A stretch of 64,000 nucleotides of DNA from Piezodorus guildinii (taxonomy: Eukaryota; Arthropoda; Insecta; Hemiptera; Pentatomidae). The position numbers and the translations under genes are program-made. The number at the start of each line of letters is the position of its first letter. Position 1 is the first letter of the stretch. This document shows positions 9,735 through 20,417 of this stretch, piece by piece. The notes beneath the pieces are model-generated. The model ran no database searches. It was not told where the DNA came from and saw nothing but the letters and a program-made list of their open reading frames with translations. The DNA lies in assembly GCA_023052935.1 (NCBI GenBank), contig CM041294.1:87714616-87778615 (forward strand). The letters run 5' to 3'.

Positions 9735-9904
9735 TAACATCTTAATTTTATGTTTGCTTCCATATTTTATTATTGTCATCATATTGATTGTACCTAACTT
9801 ATGATTAATTTTATAACGGCATTCTTTTTTATCTGTATCTCTAGCCCTGATTAACGCCCACAATGTAGGCCGAAAGGTCGGCACACAATTACAATAAGTA
9901 TTCG
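9735..9904 (+). repeat. Family P right arm (inverted relative to 8715-8910)
   Basis: AAGTTAGGTACAATCAATAT and ATATGGAAGCAAACATAAA (read on the minus strand) match AAGTTAGGTACAATAATAAG and ATATGGAAACAAACATAAC of the left arm. The hammerhead-like core at 9852-9880 has decayed (CTGATTA instead of CTGATGA), but GTAGGCCGAAA is kept. Confidence 0.65.
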
Positions 9905-10195
9905 TGACAAAGTAAAGAGAATGGAGGATTTCGAAGGATTTCTGATTATAAGGATTGGATACGGGAAGAATTCGATGTTTTAGTAGCACCCAAAACTCGA
10001 CTCCGTATAAGTAGATTAATCTTCTAATTCTACCTATACGTTTTTCAAGTTTGTGTGGAGAGAATCCGAAAATGTCGAGTTGTTTCAGTCTCGTCTGAAG
10101 ATTTTATGTCAGACGTTTGCCAGGGGTCCAACGTATTGGATCTGTTCAACAGGGATAACAACTGGAGTATTATTAAAGCGAACAGGCCAGAAATA
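9905..10195 (-). pseudogene. Jockey-type RT fragment, minus strand
   Basis: Reading leftwards it encodes the region around the YLG.H....TW block and the YG.ELWG block (compare 34980-35250). Its boundary TTTGTCACGAAT matches the sequence at 9391-9403 of the plus-strand copy, so this copy was cut by the family P insertion. Confidence 0.65.
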
Positions 10196-10314
10196 GTGAG
10201 ATAACAACGAAAAATGCAACCCATTTAACCGAAATTTTTAGTTAGTTTTATGCAACAAAATAGCGGCTATTCAAAAAGGGAATTTTCACTCTTATCTAAA
10301 ATAATTATGGTTAC

Positions 10315-10830
10315 TCACCGTAGAAACGGTTCATCCTATGAGAATAATCGTTATAAAGTAAAACATCAAGCATTTAATAAGCTTTTATATGAGCATTAAA
10401 TACGTTTATATGTCTAATATTCAACGATATAGAGGTATTACAATATAAAATATTTTGCGGAAAAACGAGATATCATTCTTTTATATCATTATTATTGTTA
10501 CTATCATGGAAACAGCTTATCCTATGAGGATAATCGTTATAAAAATTAATATAGAAAATTAAATCACCTCTTATTAAAACACGTCTCTATGACTAACAAT
10601 TATATAGATATGGTTTTTACAAAAAAAAACAAAACGGAAACGTAGAAACTTTTTATTTTTGTCATTAATTTGGTTGATATCATAGAAACGGCTGTTACTA
10701 ACAATAAAAGGGTTATAAACTACTTTATGAGGCATAAAATTAGCTTTAATTTGAATAGTAATAGAAATTCGTAGGACTAATACGCCCTTATATAATGCCA
10801 GTGCAATATTTACATGCAAATCGTAGTCAA
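10315..10830. repeat. Three diverged tandem units of ~180 bp
   Basis: Unit starts are recognisable at 10319 (GTAGAAACGGTTCATCC), 10505 (ATGGAAACAGCTTATCC) and 10681 (ATAGAAACGGCTGTTAC), each followed by a ...ATAAAGG/GTTATAAA motif. Spacing is 186 and 176 bp. No coding potential. Confidence 0.7.
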
Positions 10831-11022
10831 ATGTTCAGAATTTGTTCTTTTTGGTTCCTTTTTGCATGGCCTCCATTTTGTAATTTTTTGCTTTACCGTG
10901 ATATATGCTTTGCATAAAACATACTAAAAATTTTGGTAAAATGAGTTGCCTTTTGCGTTGTTACGGACTTGAAGTCATTAGGTTATGAAAAAAGTTAAAG
11001 GTTAAAAACGAATCGTAGAAAA

Positions 11023-11211
11023 TGTGGATGTAATTAGTTGACCGTTGAGAATTACTGGAAGGAATTAGTCCGGGTGGCGGTCATTAAATGAAACAACCAA
11101 ATAGTTTCAACTATTTTATTGTTTGCCAACGTTTCGACCCCCTTTGTGGGTCATCATCAGGGCGCATGGTGGGAGAATGGAAACCGCAACCCGGACTAAT
11201 TCCTTCCAGTA
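11023..11211 (-). mobile_element. Family P short copy with 13-bp target-site duplication
   Basis: The element begins TGTGGATGTAATTAG and ends CCTTCCAGTA. It is flanked by a perfect 13-bp direct repeat GAATCGTAGAAAA at 11010-11022 and 11212-11224. Internal 23-bp inverted repeats lie at 11053-11075 and 11189-11211. The minus strand 11160-11132 reads CTGATGA, a stem GACCC...GGGTC, then GAAA. Variable-looking long target duplications point to retroposition, as in Penelope-like elements, which are known to carry hammerhead motifs. Confidence 0.7.
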
Positions 11212-11224
11212 GAATCGTAGAAAA

Positions 11225-11758
11225 GTTTTAGTAATTTTACTTAATTGAACGCAATTACTGTCGAAAAAGGGCGATGAACGTTTATACAGGTCGTTAACAC
11301 TAAGATGAGTGTGAGGGTAAACAGAAAAATGAAAAAGAAAAAAAATGGTGAAAATTGCTTTCTATCGCTACTTATTTGAAGAAGATGAGACAAAGCTAAT
11401 TTGCATACTAAAGGATTACAGGTGCAGAGCCGTATCAAAGGCTGACTCTCAGTCTAAGTCTGATGTCTGTGCTTTGTGCCTTCGGATGATGGACTGTGCC
11501 TCTCCTATCCGACTGACGGCACGCTTAATTAACCATCTCGGGAGTCTCACGATGTTCTAGACAAACTCTCAAAACTTGATATCAAAGGAAAAAAAAAAGA
11601 TAAGTGGTGATTGAGGAGAATCGTTAGATCGGGTCCGAGAGAGGGATTGAATGAAAGTGAACATACTTCTTTAATAAATCTAAATTAAATATATTTAAAT
11701 AAATCATTTTGAGTATAATTGGAATTTATATTCAGTATTAAGGAACTATGCTAACAAG
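11225..11758. other. Unassigned stretch
   Basis: No gene or repeat recognised. A somewhat GC-richer segment at 11430-11560 has short open frames without recognisable content. Confidence 0.4.
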
Positions 11759-12090
11759 AAAAAATCTGGTGTGGGAAAAACACGACTTTTACTTACTTCT
11801 ATTGCTAAAATAAATTATAATATTAAATAAAGTTCCAGTTGAAAAATAATGTAAATAATTATATTTTGTTTCGTCGGAAACAATTGTTTGAGATTAAATA
11901 ATATAACAAGATCAAGTTGTTATGTACAGCTACCACATAAGTTCATACCTACACTTTACCTTCCTTCACAACATTGTATATTAGATAACAATTTATTCTC
12001 AAATCTTTAGCTTTTCAACGGTAACATATGCATCTATATTACTATTCCTATGTTCAGGAAGAAAAACACTGCAAATTATCACACAATGGT
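11759..12090 (+). repeat. Family H 5' part, decayed
   Basis: AATCTGGTGTGGGAAAAACACGACTTTTACTTAC opens it (compare the family start) and TAGCTTTTCAACGGTA near 12008 is an internal landmark. The 3' two thirds are absent. Confidence 0.75.
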
Positions 12091-12299
12091 TTATTATTTC
12101 TAAATAACAATATCAGATTAAAGTCCCTTATGCTGTCAGACATTAATTCAACCATAAAGATTTCTAGATTCCTTCTGACGAAACTTTTTTAGATTTGAAG
12201 ATTCTTAATTTAATGCTCCTCAACCACAATATATTTCAGAGTTAGGAATGCAGCTAATGGTTTATCCTTTATTGCTGGATAACAAACATAGCATTAGGG

Positions 12300-12550
12300 G
12301 TCACCTGTGGTGTAGTCGATAGCATAACAGGCTTCAATGCCCAAATTCGCGGGTTCAAACCTGGAAGATAGCCTTTAGATTTTTTAATAGGTGTAAAAAG
12401 TTTTTAATAATGCTGTCCATCGGAGAAGACGTGAAAAAGTGGTTCCTCCCGGGTCTTTGCGATGCCGGGTACTATGATCCTTATCCTTAATAAACCTGAA
12501 TAGGCAAAATTTAGGACTACTGCTGTTTCATCGTCCGATTAGCCGCAGTA
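12300..12550 (+). repeat. tRNA-derived SINE (family S), copy 1
   Basis: A tRNA-like head GGTCACCTGTGGTGTAG with A-box-like TGTGGTGTAGTCGATAGCAT and a B-box GGGTTCAAACC at 12350-12360, the right spacing for an internal pol III promoter. A body with TGCTGTCCATCGGAG, CGGGTCTTTGCGATGCCGGG and TTTCATCGTCCGATTAGCC ends near TAAAGTGACACTTT. At least eleven further copies lie in the window, so the boundaries are well defined. Confidence 0.85.
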
Positions 12551-13464
12551 AGCATAAAGTGACACTTTGAGACACTTTTATTATTTATTTTATTTGACTT
12601 TATTTTCTAAATTCCTTTCAAAACCGAAGTCTTTTCCAATCATTATTTTTATCACACGTTCCAAGAAGCGTATAACCCGAATAACCATTTACCTACCACC
12701 TTTACCTATTTATACCAAGAAATAAATACTCAAATTCAAGCAAATCCTGTGAATCAACTTAACTCCATAGTGTAAGAAAGTGTCTAGGACAAAATCGTTA
12801 AATGACAGTATGACGTTAAATGAATAAAAAAGAAAAAAACGGGCGATTTTAGGGAAAAACAGAGGGTTACTAAAATAAATACATAGTTTTGATTTAATTT
12901 GTACTTGTTTTAAACTATAATGACCCTCATTTTTCAAAATAAAGTAAAAACGTGTCTGGTTCATATTAGAGATGAAAAATTCCAAACAAAATGCTCACCA
13001 TTATCTACTTTCAAGGATTAACTTGATGGTAGAAAAAATGTTTTTCATACCCTCGAGAAAAAAATTGTAGTCGAGAAAAAAAGCGCACCCTACTGTCAAG
13101 ACGTCCAGGTAAACAGGTGTGATAAATGTTTGCGGTAACTAAATGCTTAGAGAACGATCAAAGAGAGGCGAACTTGCAATTTTCTGAAACACACCCAAAA
13201 AGGACTTGGAGTTACCTGCTCGAACTAACATGAATAATGCCGAGATAAGTGGTCTCTTGTCTTAGGTTACCTGCCACTGTCACCTAGGTTAGAGGTACTT
13301 CAGTTTCCAAAGTCCCTAATTATGGCATCTTTTGCCTTTCTGGGAAGTCCATTGTGGATTTTATCTTGTGTTTTTGTTTCAAACCCTAGGTAGGCTACTG
13401 TTGATGATTTTGCAAAAATATAACTAAAAAATATCCAATTTCTTGTCTCTCTACACATGATGCT
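12551..13464. other. Unassigned stretch
   Basis: AT-rich, no gene recognised. 13100-13400 has near-average GC and no open frame of note. Confidence 0.4.
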
Positions 13465-13690
13465 TAGTTAGTTTATCGTTCGATGCTGCAGTAGGAGTCT
13501 TAAAACTTGCCTATCCAGGTTTAATTAGGATAGCTCGAGACTAAAATCTTACGTTATCTCCACAGACGGCATTACCAAAGATTATGTGCTTACTGCCTTC
13601 AAAAAATTCTTGGACCATCTGTATGTTTTGTACCAGCACAATTAGGCATAGATGACTGTTAAACTAGCCACTACACAATAGGTGACCCCA
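13465..13690 (-). repeat. SINE family S, decayed copy
   Basis: CGATGCTGCAGTAGGAGTC, TGCCTATCCAGGTTTAATTA, CAGACGGCATTACCAAAG and the head ACTAGCCACTACACAATAGG followed by GTGACC match the family in reverse; the B-box region is eroded. Confidence 0.7.
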
Positions 13691-14289
13691 CTTCTTCGAT
13701 ATAACGATAGTTTAACATCTGATAGTACTGATCACAATAATAGCTGCAAAAGAGGGAGAGATACGCGAGGGGCGTGGTCATTTTCAAGATAAAACGAAAA
13801 TACCAGAAAAACAAAAAAAAAAAATTGGATGAAGTGTTAGGCGTATTTAATTGTTTCATGATGTAGACTTCGAGAAAATTTCTAGCCAAATCTAGTTAAT
13901 TCAAAATTATAACTCTGCTCTTAATTAATTTTTTCGAGCAGTAGATGATTAAGGAGTAAGAAAATTATATCATCTATTTTCTGAGTCCAAAAAGTATAAT
14001 TTAAAAATCTCTTTTAATGGACTAAGTGTGTTATGTGAGTGAATATGGTATTTGTAACCATAAAATATTATAAAAAATAACATTGATTTTCGGTAAAATC
14101 ATATATTTTAATTTAAATAATACCATGAAAATCTTCCTTTGTCTGCAACAATCACGCGAATAACTTTTCTATCGCATAACTTCTACCACTTTTCATGTTA
14201 GATAAATGCCTTTCTTTACTCACATAATCATTATAAATATATATATTTGTAATTTGATTCTCATGGTGTTTTTCTTTAACAGCTTGATA
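13691..14289. other. Unassigned AT-rich stretch
   Basis: I see nothing that can be supported here. Confidence 0.4.
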
Positions 14290-14440
14290 TCTCATACACA
14301 GACAGAAAAACACACACCTTCTTGCGAGGTTGTATGCTTAAACTTGCGAGGAGTAGTTAGTTATTTGGATTAATTTTTCCGTTGAAAACTGGAATTTTTA
14401 AATGTTCACGACCGGAATACTTTTTCACCAAGCATCTTTC
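14290..14440 (+). repeat. Family H 3' part, strongly decayed
   Basis: ACACACACCTTCTTGCGAGG, TAGTTATTTGGA, TTTCCGTTGAAAACTGGAAT and TTCACGACCGGAATACTTTT follow the family order. The terminal hairpin is lost. Confidence 0.65.
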
Positions 14441-14449
14441 ATATTGTCT

Positions 14450-14700
14450 TTGTGTCGGTGAAAATCTGATTAGGTTAATTTTAGGCATTAACAGCCTTCT
14501 ATGTACAAAGTCTAAGTTTCAAACCTGGCAAATGGCCCTATAATTTATTAAAATCCTTCGTCATGCCGTCCTTTCGAGGAAACAAAAATATTTCAGGTAC
14601 TCGTTAATTAAACCTGGATCAGTAAAATTTTGGACACTCACTTTCGCTTCATCCGATTAGCCACAATAGCAAAAAATAAGTGAATAAATAAAACTCTTTA
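14450..14700 (+). repeat. SINE family S, decayed copy
   Basis: AGGCATTAACAGCCTTCTATG, AAGTTTCAAACCTGGC (B-box derivative), CGTCATGCCGTCCTTTCGAG and CATCCGATTAGCCACAATAG mark it; it ends AAGTGAATAAATAAA. Confidence 0.75.
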
Positions 14701-15204
14701 ATTTGTTCCCATAAGGTTCGTTTCCGAAAACGTGAATTCTTTCTCCGTTGATACTAATGATTAAACAGTATATAATTACACCTTTCACTGCTTCTTGAAG
14801 GTACCATCAATCCTGATAGCCCTTGAATTACTAAGAAGTACTTCTTTTTCCTTTTGGAGGAGTTTGGAATAGGATGTGTTTTACCATTAACATTAATTAT
14901 CCTCCTCGTTAAATAATTGTTATTTGATTAAAAGGAAGAGAGAGAGTTTATTGAAGCGGCGCTGGTCAAACGGAATTCCTTAATATATTTAGCGGCTCAT
15001 TGGGGTCTATCTAACGATAATAGCTTCTAGCTCTCTTGAAGGCTGAAGTTTATAAAAAACAAAGTCAGGTCTCGTCTCACCTTCATCTTACTCAATCTTA
15101 GTTCTCAGGCAGTGTATGTTTTGTTTGTATATGGATATATATTAAAAATACGGTGCGCATAACACACGACATTCATACCACGCTGCTTGAAATGGCTGTT
15201 TGCT
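14701..15204. other. Unassigned stretch
   Basis: AT-rich; no gene or known repeat recognised. Confidence 0.4.
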
Positions 15205-15490
15205 TTTATATTAATTTAACGTCATGTTATACTACAGTTGCAAATCGGACGATGTACAGTTCAAGCCCTTGTCTATTCAGGATTGAGGATCTATTTAGGT
15301 TTGAGGTTAGAAATCTTTAACGAGTATTTGACATCGCAAATGCTAGAAACCACCATTTTATGTCACCTTCGAAGGACAACTAATGATCCTGTAACAAATC
15401 CTATGTCCATCTGCTGGGTTTGAACAGGCGATTCAGAGCTTTGAAGGCTGTGATACTAGCCATTACATCGCACTCATCCCCATAATAAGG
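15205..15490 (-). repeat. SINE family S
   Basis: AATCGGACGATG, TCTTTAACGAGTATTTGACA, CACCTTCGAAGGACAACTAA, CTGGGTTTGAACAG (B-box in reverse) and GATACTAGCCATTACATC give the whole element in reverse orientation. Confidence 0.8.
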
Positions 15491-15581
15491 GATTACATTC
15501 AGTTTTGGTGGAACCATTAATATTATTATTTATTTCATGGTTTCTCTTTTGTTTTTCTTTTACTCGCCACAAATAAAAAAA

Positions 15582-16473
15582 TCTAGTGCGGGCAACACAC
15601 GACTTTCACTTACCTCCATTTTTAAAATCGACTACAGAATTTTCAAGTACAGTTAGAGATAAAAATACGTGAAACTATTAAATAATTAATTAAATTGAAT
15701 TTATATAGTAACATGTGTTTTATTAAAAAATATATTATATTGTTATCTAAAATAATCAGTTAGTTTTATCTTCTTTTCATAACTCTCTATGAACTTTTAA
15801 AAGCTTGTGTATGAGATGACATTTTTTCTAAAATCTTTAGCTTTCCATCGGTATATCATACATGTATATTACTGCTCTTGTGTTCAAAAACGAAAAATTG
15901 CATTAAAAAAATATTTTTTCTGTTTTCTCCTCTAGTTAGGTATCGAATTTATTCAATTTATGTACTTACCTGTTTTTCATCAGCGTTAACAAGATAATAT
16001 AGTTATTATTACTGAATCTACAAAATTAAAGGTACTTTAGAGGAAGAAAAATGTAAAATATCGGCATTTAAGCCCAGTCAGACCATTTTTATCCAAATAA
16101 ACCTACATGATATTTAAGCCCATTAAATTTTACATCGATATTGCGAGTTTAATCAAAATCGTTGGAACCGTTTTCGAAAAAATCGAAAAAAGTGGCAAAA
16201 TGCATAGTATAAAGTGCCTCTTCTGGTAAGCTCATTTTAATGAAAAAAGTTTTGTCACGTCTCGGGCGTATAGTTGTCTTAAATATGAAATTTCAGTTTC
16301 ATAGGAGTTACCGTTTCCGCCCGGGAGTTACCACACACACACACAGACCTTTTTGCGGGACTTGGTTATTTGGACTCAGGGGACCCTAAAACGTGTATTT
16401 CCGTTGAAAACTGGAATTCGAAAATTTTCACGATCGCAATACTTCCCCTTATTATATATAGTAAGTGAAAGTA
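15582..16473 (+). mobile_element. Family H, near full-length copy 2 (892 bp)
   Basis: Starts TCTAGTGCGGGCAACACACG and ends TTATTATATATAGTAAGTGA then AAGTA. All landmarks are in order: AATCAGTTAGTTTTATC, CTTTCCATCGGTATATC, TTTTTCATCAGCGTTAAC, CCTACATGATATTTAAGCCC, CACACACACACAGACC at about 16333 and ACGATCGCAATACTTCCCC. Confidence 0.92.
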
Positions 16474-16694
16474 ATAAATAGTAGGGAGAGTACTGTGATC
16501 GGATCTACGAAAACTTGTCACGGAAATAAACATTCCATTCTTACCCGAAACCAAATGACGCCCGCATAAGATTTGAGTGTATGGTAAGTCTGTCACGAAA
16601 TAGAGATATCTTTAAGACAGTTATAGGCCGGAGATGTTACAATAACTTTTCAAATAAATAAAAAATCCAGATGGATGCTCTTCAGACTGCACAT
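16474..16694. other. Unassigned stretch
   Basis: Nothing recognised; a short minus-strand open frame here is probably chance. Confidence 0.3.
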
Positions 16695-16845
16695 TTGACA
16701 CATGTTTACAATTTACTCAAAAACGGCTCCAACGATTTCGATAAAACTCATCACATCGATGTAAAATTTAATGGGCTTTAATATCATGTAGGTTTCATTC
16801 TAATTAAAATAATCTGAAAACACTTAAATGCCGATATTCTAAAAC
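16695..16845 (-). repeat. Family H internal fragment
   Basis: CTCAAAAACGGCTCCAACGA, ATCGATGTAAAATTTAATGG and ATATCATGTAGGTTTCATTC are from the middle of the family. Confidence 0.8.
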
Positions 16846-17315
16846 CACAAACGTAGTGTGACGCGGCGCAATCAGAAACTTAACTGTCACTTGAATATGG
16901 GTGACGTGGCAGTCAACGTGTTAAATAGCTATGTAAACAGTTATACTCTAATATAGTTTGAAAATAATAAACCATTGTATAATAATATGCAGCGTGTTTT
17001 ATTTATTTTTACTGTGTACATAAAACTGAATTATATGTTATAGCTTTAAGGCTTATTGCCCAAATGTGGGGCAGATTGTATAATTTCTGAATAAATCATT
17101 TTATATATATATTAAACTTTTTTTCTTCTTTTGTACAGATTTTAACTGTCATCGCTTGAATAGGGGAATCGACGAAATATCATACGAAATTTGAATAAAA
17201 TAAAGTAACATAACACATAAAACATATCTTAATAATAAAACCTTCAAAGAATAATATATAAATGTAACTTTTTTCCTTAACATGTATTTAATTTAGTTAC
17301 AGGACAAAAGACTGT
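16846..17315. other. Downstream flank and probable 3' UTR of the EF-hand gene
   Basis: On the minus strand an ATTAAA lies at 17292-17287, 24 bp past the stop codon, and AATAAA motifs lie near 17000. Either could serve as polyadenylation signal; the sequence does not decide. No repeat was recognised except GAAAATAATAAACC at 16959. Confidence 0.35.
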
Positions 17316-17438
17316 TCATTTAGGCTGCGGCGCCGGATCTTCTGAATTCCTCTTCAGTACCGCACCACCGATGTCGAGGAGGTGCAGTTTCTCTTGAAGG
17401 GCGTGCAAGATCTGGCTGCTTTTCTCACCTACTTCAGC
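17316..17438 (-). CDS. EF-hand-like protein, coding exon 3 (last)
   Basis: The acceptor is CCCTATATTTTCAG ending at 17439, followed by GCTGAAGTAGG. In phase 0 from exon 2 it encodes 40 residues, starting AEVGEKSSQILHALQEKLHL and ending PAPQPK, then TGA at 17318-17316. The first half is predicted helical with a leucine-rich face; the end is a charged, proline-containing tail. Chosen because the acceptor, phase and codon quality all fit exon 2 with no alternative within the same intron. Confidence 0.8.
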   Translation of the reverse strand, partial: AEVGEKSSQILHALQEKLHLLDIGGAVLKRNSEDPAPQPK

Positions 17439-17599
17439 CTGAAAATATAGGGAATTAAATATTTTTGCATATTTTCCAATCAAAAATAATTAAAACATCA
17501 ATGTTAAACAACAGAGACATGTTATGTCAAATGAACCTTGCGTTTAGACCTCGACATTCTGAAGGATATTAGAGACAAAAATGAGTTAAAACCAAATGA

Positions 17600-17952
17600 A
17601 ACAAAAAAAAAAGAATAAAAAAATCCTTAAAATATGAAAATCGTACATATCCTTCGAAATAGCGAAATTAGTAGTTTTCGTGCGTAACCCAGCATACCTC
17701 TCTTATATAAATAGTTATAGTTAAGCTATTTCAGACCTAGTGGTAGAGAGAAGCGATATTAAAAAGTGTACTTAAAAGTGTGCTGATCCTTGTAACCATT
17801 GAAATGTTTTGATTCGTCTCATTTTAGGAAATGAAAATCGAGACGAAAGTGGTGGTTCTCTTTTATTTTGAATCGTATCCTAGTTACAAGGTATGTCAAT
17901 TTTAACAAGTTAAGAATCCTTTCAAATCGATAGGAGACTTTAACTTAGAATT
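17600..17952. repeat. Intronic direct repeat, unit A
   Basis: CTTAAAATATGAAAATCGTA ... TATCCTTCGAAATAG ... GAAATGTTTTGATTCGTCTC ... GTGGTGGTTCTCTT ... TTGAATCGTATCCTA ... AGACTTTAACTTA. The same order recurs as unit B at 19055-19540. Confidence 0.8.
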
Positions 17953-18547
17953 AAAAAAAAATTGGTAGACGAAGCACGCGACTTTCACTTAGCTCCGTTG
18001 TTAAAATCAATTTAAACTGTTCTTAAGAACTTTTAAATACAGTTAGAGATAAATAGAGATAGTACTTTAGAGGAAGAAAATTCAAAATATCAGTATCTAG
18101 CCCTGCCATACTATTTCAATCAGAATGGAACCAACATGATATTAAAGCCCATCCAATTTAACATCGGTGTAGCGAGTTTAATCAAAATCGTTAAAACCGT
18201 TTTTTAGAAAATCGTAAAAATTTGCAAACTGCATGGTATAAAGTGCTTCATCTGGTTAGCTGATTTTTATGAAAAAGTTTTTGTTACATTTCGAGCGTAT
18301 AGTTGTCTTAAATACGGAATTTTAGTTGCATAGGACTTTTCATTTTCATCCGGGAGTTACCACACACGGATAGACACACAGACAGGCACACACACACACA
18401 CACACACACACCTTTTTGCGGTACTTGGCCATTTGGACTCAAAGGATCCTACCTAAAACGTATATTTCCGGTGGAAACTGGAATTCGGAAATTTTCACGA
18501 TCGCAATACTTTCCCTTTCTATATAAATAGGTAAGTGAAAGTAAAAA
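17953..18547 (+). mobile_element. Family H, internally deleted copy
   Basis: Starts TTGGTAGACGAAGCACGCGA (altered terminus), jumps near 18060 from the 5' part to ACTTTAGAGGAAGAAAA, and keeps a long CA tract (18378-18411) and the terminal form CTATATAAATAGGTAAGTGA. It sits in intron 2 of the EF-hand gene at the end of repeat unit A. Confidence 0.85.
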
Positions 18548-18824
18548 GAGTCAGCCAGAGACAAGATATACAAAAGGTGATAGTAAATAGGACGAATTAT
18601 TAGTCACAGAACGATTTTTAAACCTACTGGCTTAAACTACACAAATCAGATTCATTGAAATTATTAAAGAAATTCAATACCGTTAGATGTTCTGCAATCA
18701 GTAGTTCACCGCTCCATTCAATTTTAGAAGCAATACCAATATGTTGAGCTTAATATCCCATTTGTTCAATACCATACTATCAAATATTTTAAGACAATTA
18801 ATTTCTAACTACACTCATCTATAC

Positions 18825-18965
18825 ACGTAAAAAAAAAAAAAAAAACACTCGAAAGTTGAAACGGCAGTGGGCCCGAGTCCTTTTTTTAAATATGTACAAT
18901 TGAGCTAGTTCGTTCGCTAGGTTTCTCCACTCAAGTCTTGAGTGTCTGTAGTAATACCGCTTTTT
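18825..18965 (+). repeat. Jockey-type element remnant
   Basis: CGAAAGTTGAAACGGCAGTGG encodes the RLKRQW terminus seen at 7930, followed by TTTCTCCACTCAAGT as in the 3' UTR of the copy at 59140. Confidence 0.7.
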
Positions 18966-19054
18966 ATCAGCTTTAACTACTGGCTTTTGTTTCCAAAAAC
19001 GCTTTTATCACAGAAGTATTGGGATCTCATATAGGAAGTAAGTGAGAGTAAAAC

Positions 19055-19612
19055 ATGAAAACAGTCCTTAAAATATAAAATCAGGATATCCTTCGAAATA
19101 GTTAAAATAGTAATTTTCGCGCGTATTGGCAAACTGTTAGCTAATATACATCAAATAGGACGAATAGCAGTAAATATGCAATAAAATGTGTGTATTAAAA
19201 AGTTATACACGTATTATAAAAAGAAGTATTATCCCCATGATAATGGGGACAGAACCCCGAAACGTAGAAAAACAATGCCATAGATAGTGAAGAAAAATAA
19301 ATTTGTAAGAAAAGGAAGTTAATGAGTGCCTTTTTGAGTTTGAAATATTAAATAAAGCTTCCTAAAAAAGTATAAAACAAAATAAACGAAATGTTTTGAT
19401 TCGTCTCCTTTTATGACAGGAAAATCGAGTCAAAGATGGTGGTTCTCTTAAATTTTGAATCGTATCCTATCTACAAGATATGTCAATAGTTAAGAATCCT
19501 TTCAACGATAATGAAGACTTTAACTTATAATAAAAAATAAAAAAATTAAACAGTACTTAAAATGTTAAAATCGGACATATTCTTCGAAATTGTAAAATGA
19601 GCCTTTTTTTGT
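19055..19612. repeat. Intronic direct repeat, unit B and start of a third unit
   Basis: Repeats unit A landmarks (CTTAAAATATAAAATCAGGA, GAAATGTTTTGATTCGTCTC, TTGAATCGTATCCTATCTAC). From 19558 the first ~55 bp of the unit recur once more (CTTAAAATGTTAAAATCGGA). A hammerhead-like/P-type insertion at about 19205-19380 splits unit B. Confidence 0.75.
19205..19380 (+). repeat. Probable family P derivative
   Basis: ATGATAATGGGGACAGAACCCCGAAACGTAG has a GGGG/CCCC stem directly before GAAA and a decayed CTGATGA box, matching the layout of the other P copies. Confidence 0.4.
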
Positions 19613-19724
19613 ACGTTCAACTTGACTTCTGTGGATTGGATATACTGCCCATGATCTGGCTGCTTCATGGACTTTATAGGAAAGAACCTATACTGGTAAT
19701 ACCCCTAGTTAGAAATAGAAATAG

Positions 19725-20395
19725 AAAATAAACTTTATTCTGGGACAATGTCCCTTCAGAATAACATTAATGGTCAAAATAATAATTTACATCCGGCCTA
19801 AAACAATTTAACTAACTACATTTAAATAACAAAAGAAAGAAGAAAAAAATAAATAAAAGGTCATTGTGACACCTCTATGTACATATTTAAAAATAAATAA
19901 ATAATAATTAACCTAAAATATATCTTTTACATCTCATTAAAGTATATAAACAAATCACCTCACATAAATAGGTATAATAAAAATAAAAATTAGCTTACAT
20001 CGGACTGGAGAGAAACGAAATATTGAAAGAGGAGGGACTTAAATGATGGTAGGGAAGGAGCATGTCGGTTGTTTGAAGGGAGAGTATTCCATGAGGCAGT
20101 GGAACAGGCTAAAAAGGAGCAATCGTATTTTTTGGTTCTGTGGAAAGGAGTTTGGAGGTCGGACAGACGGGATCTTGTTTCCTGGTGATGGGTTGAGGAT
20201 TTAAATACCAGAAGGCTGTAGACATAAAATGGGTGGTGGAAGTTAATGATTTGATAAAGGAATGATCCAAGGAAATATTGTCTTCGAAAGGTTGGGGATA
20301 ACCACTTTAACTCGTCGTAGAGGTGGGATACATGAGACCGTCTCGAGGTACCGAACACAAATCTTAAAAAGCAATTCATAATTCATATGGTTATC
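19725..20395 (-). pseudogene. 5'-truncated CR1/L2-type LINE, RT C-terminus and 3' UTR
   Basis: The minus frame 20379-19990 gives FVFGTSRRSHVSHLYDELKW and WNTLPSNNRHAPSLPSFKSL, the same C-terminal domain as the copy at 35980-36360. Downstream it shares the 3' end GACATTGTCCCAGAATAAA followed by a short (TTTCTA)n array at 19735-19710. It lies entirely in intron 2 of the EF-hand gene, same orientation as the gene, with its 5' end within about 25 bp of the splice donor at 20417. Confidence 0.88.
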
Positions 20396-20417
20396 TTCTA
20401 AGCTAACCTAGACTTAC

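Noticed and set aside
11053..11211. DNA transposon with 23-bp TIRs and GAAT 4-bp target duplication
   Set aside because: The sequence shared with the 62 kb copy extends ~30 bp further left, and a perfect 13-bp duplication (GAATCGTAGAAAA) flanks that larger unit; the GAAT repeat is part of it or chance.
16366..16596. Short frames recurring in family H (also 47726-48112, 50559-50775, 42433-42696)
   Set aside because: The same frames appear by chance in several copies because the copies are similar; they lack start context and are broken in most copies.
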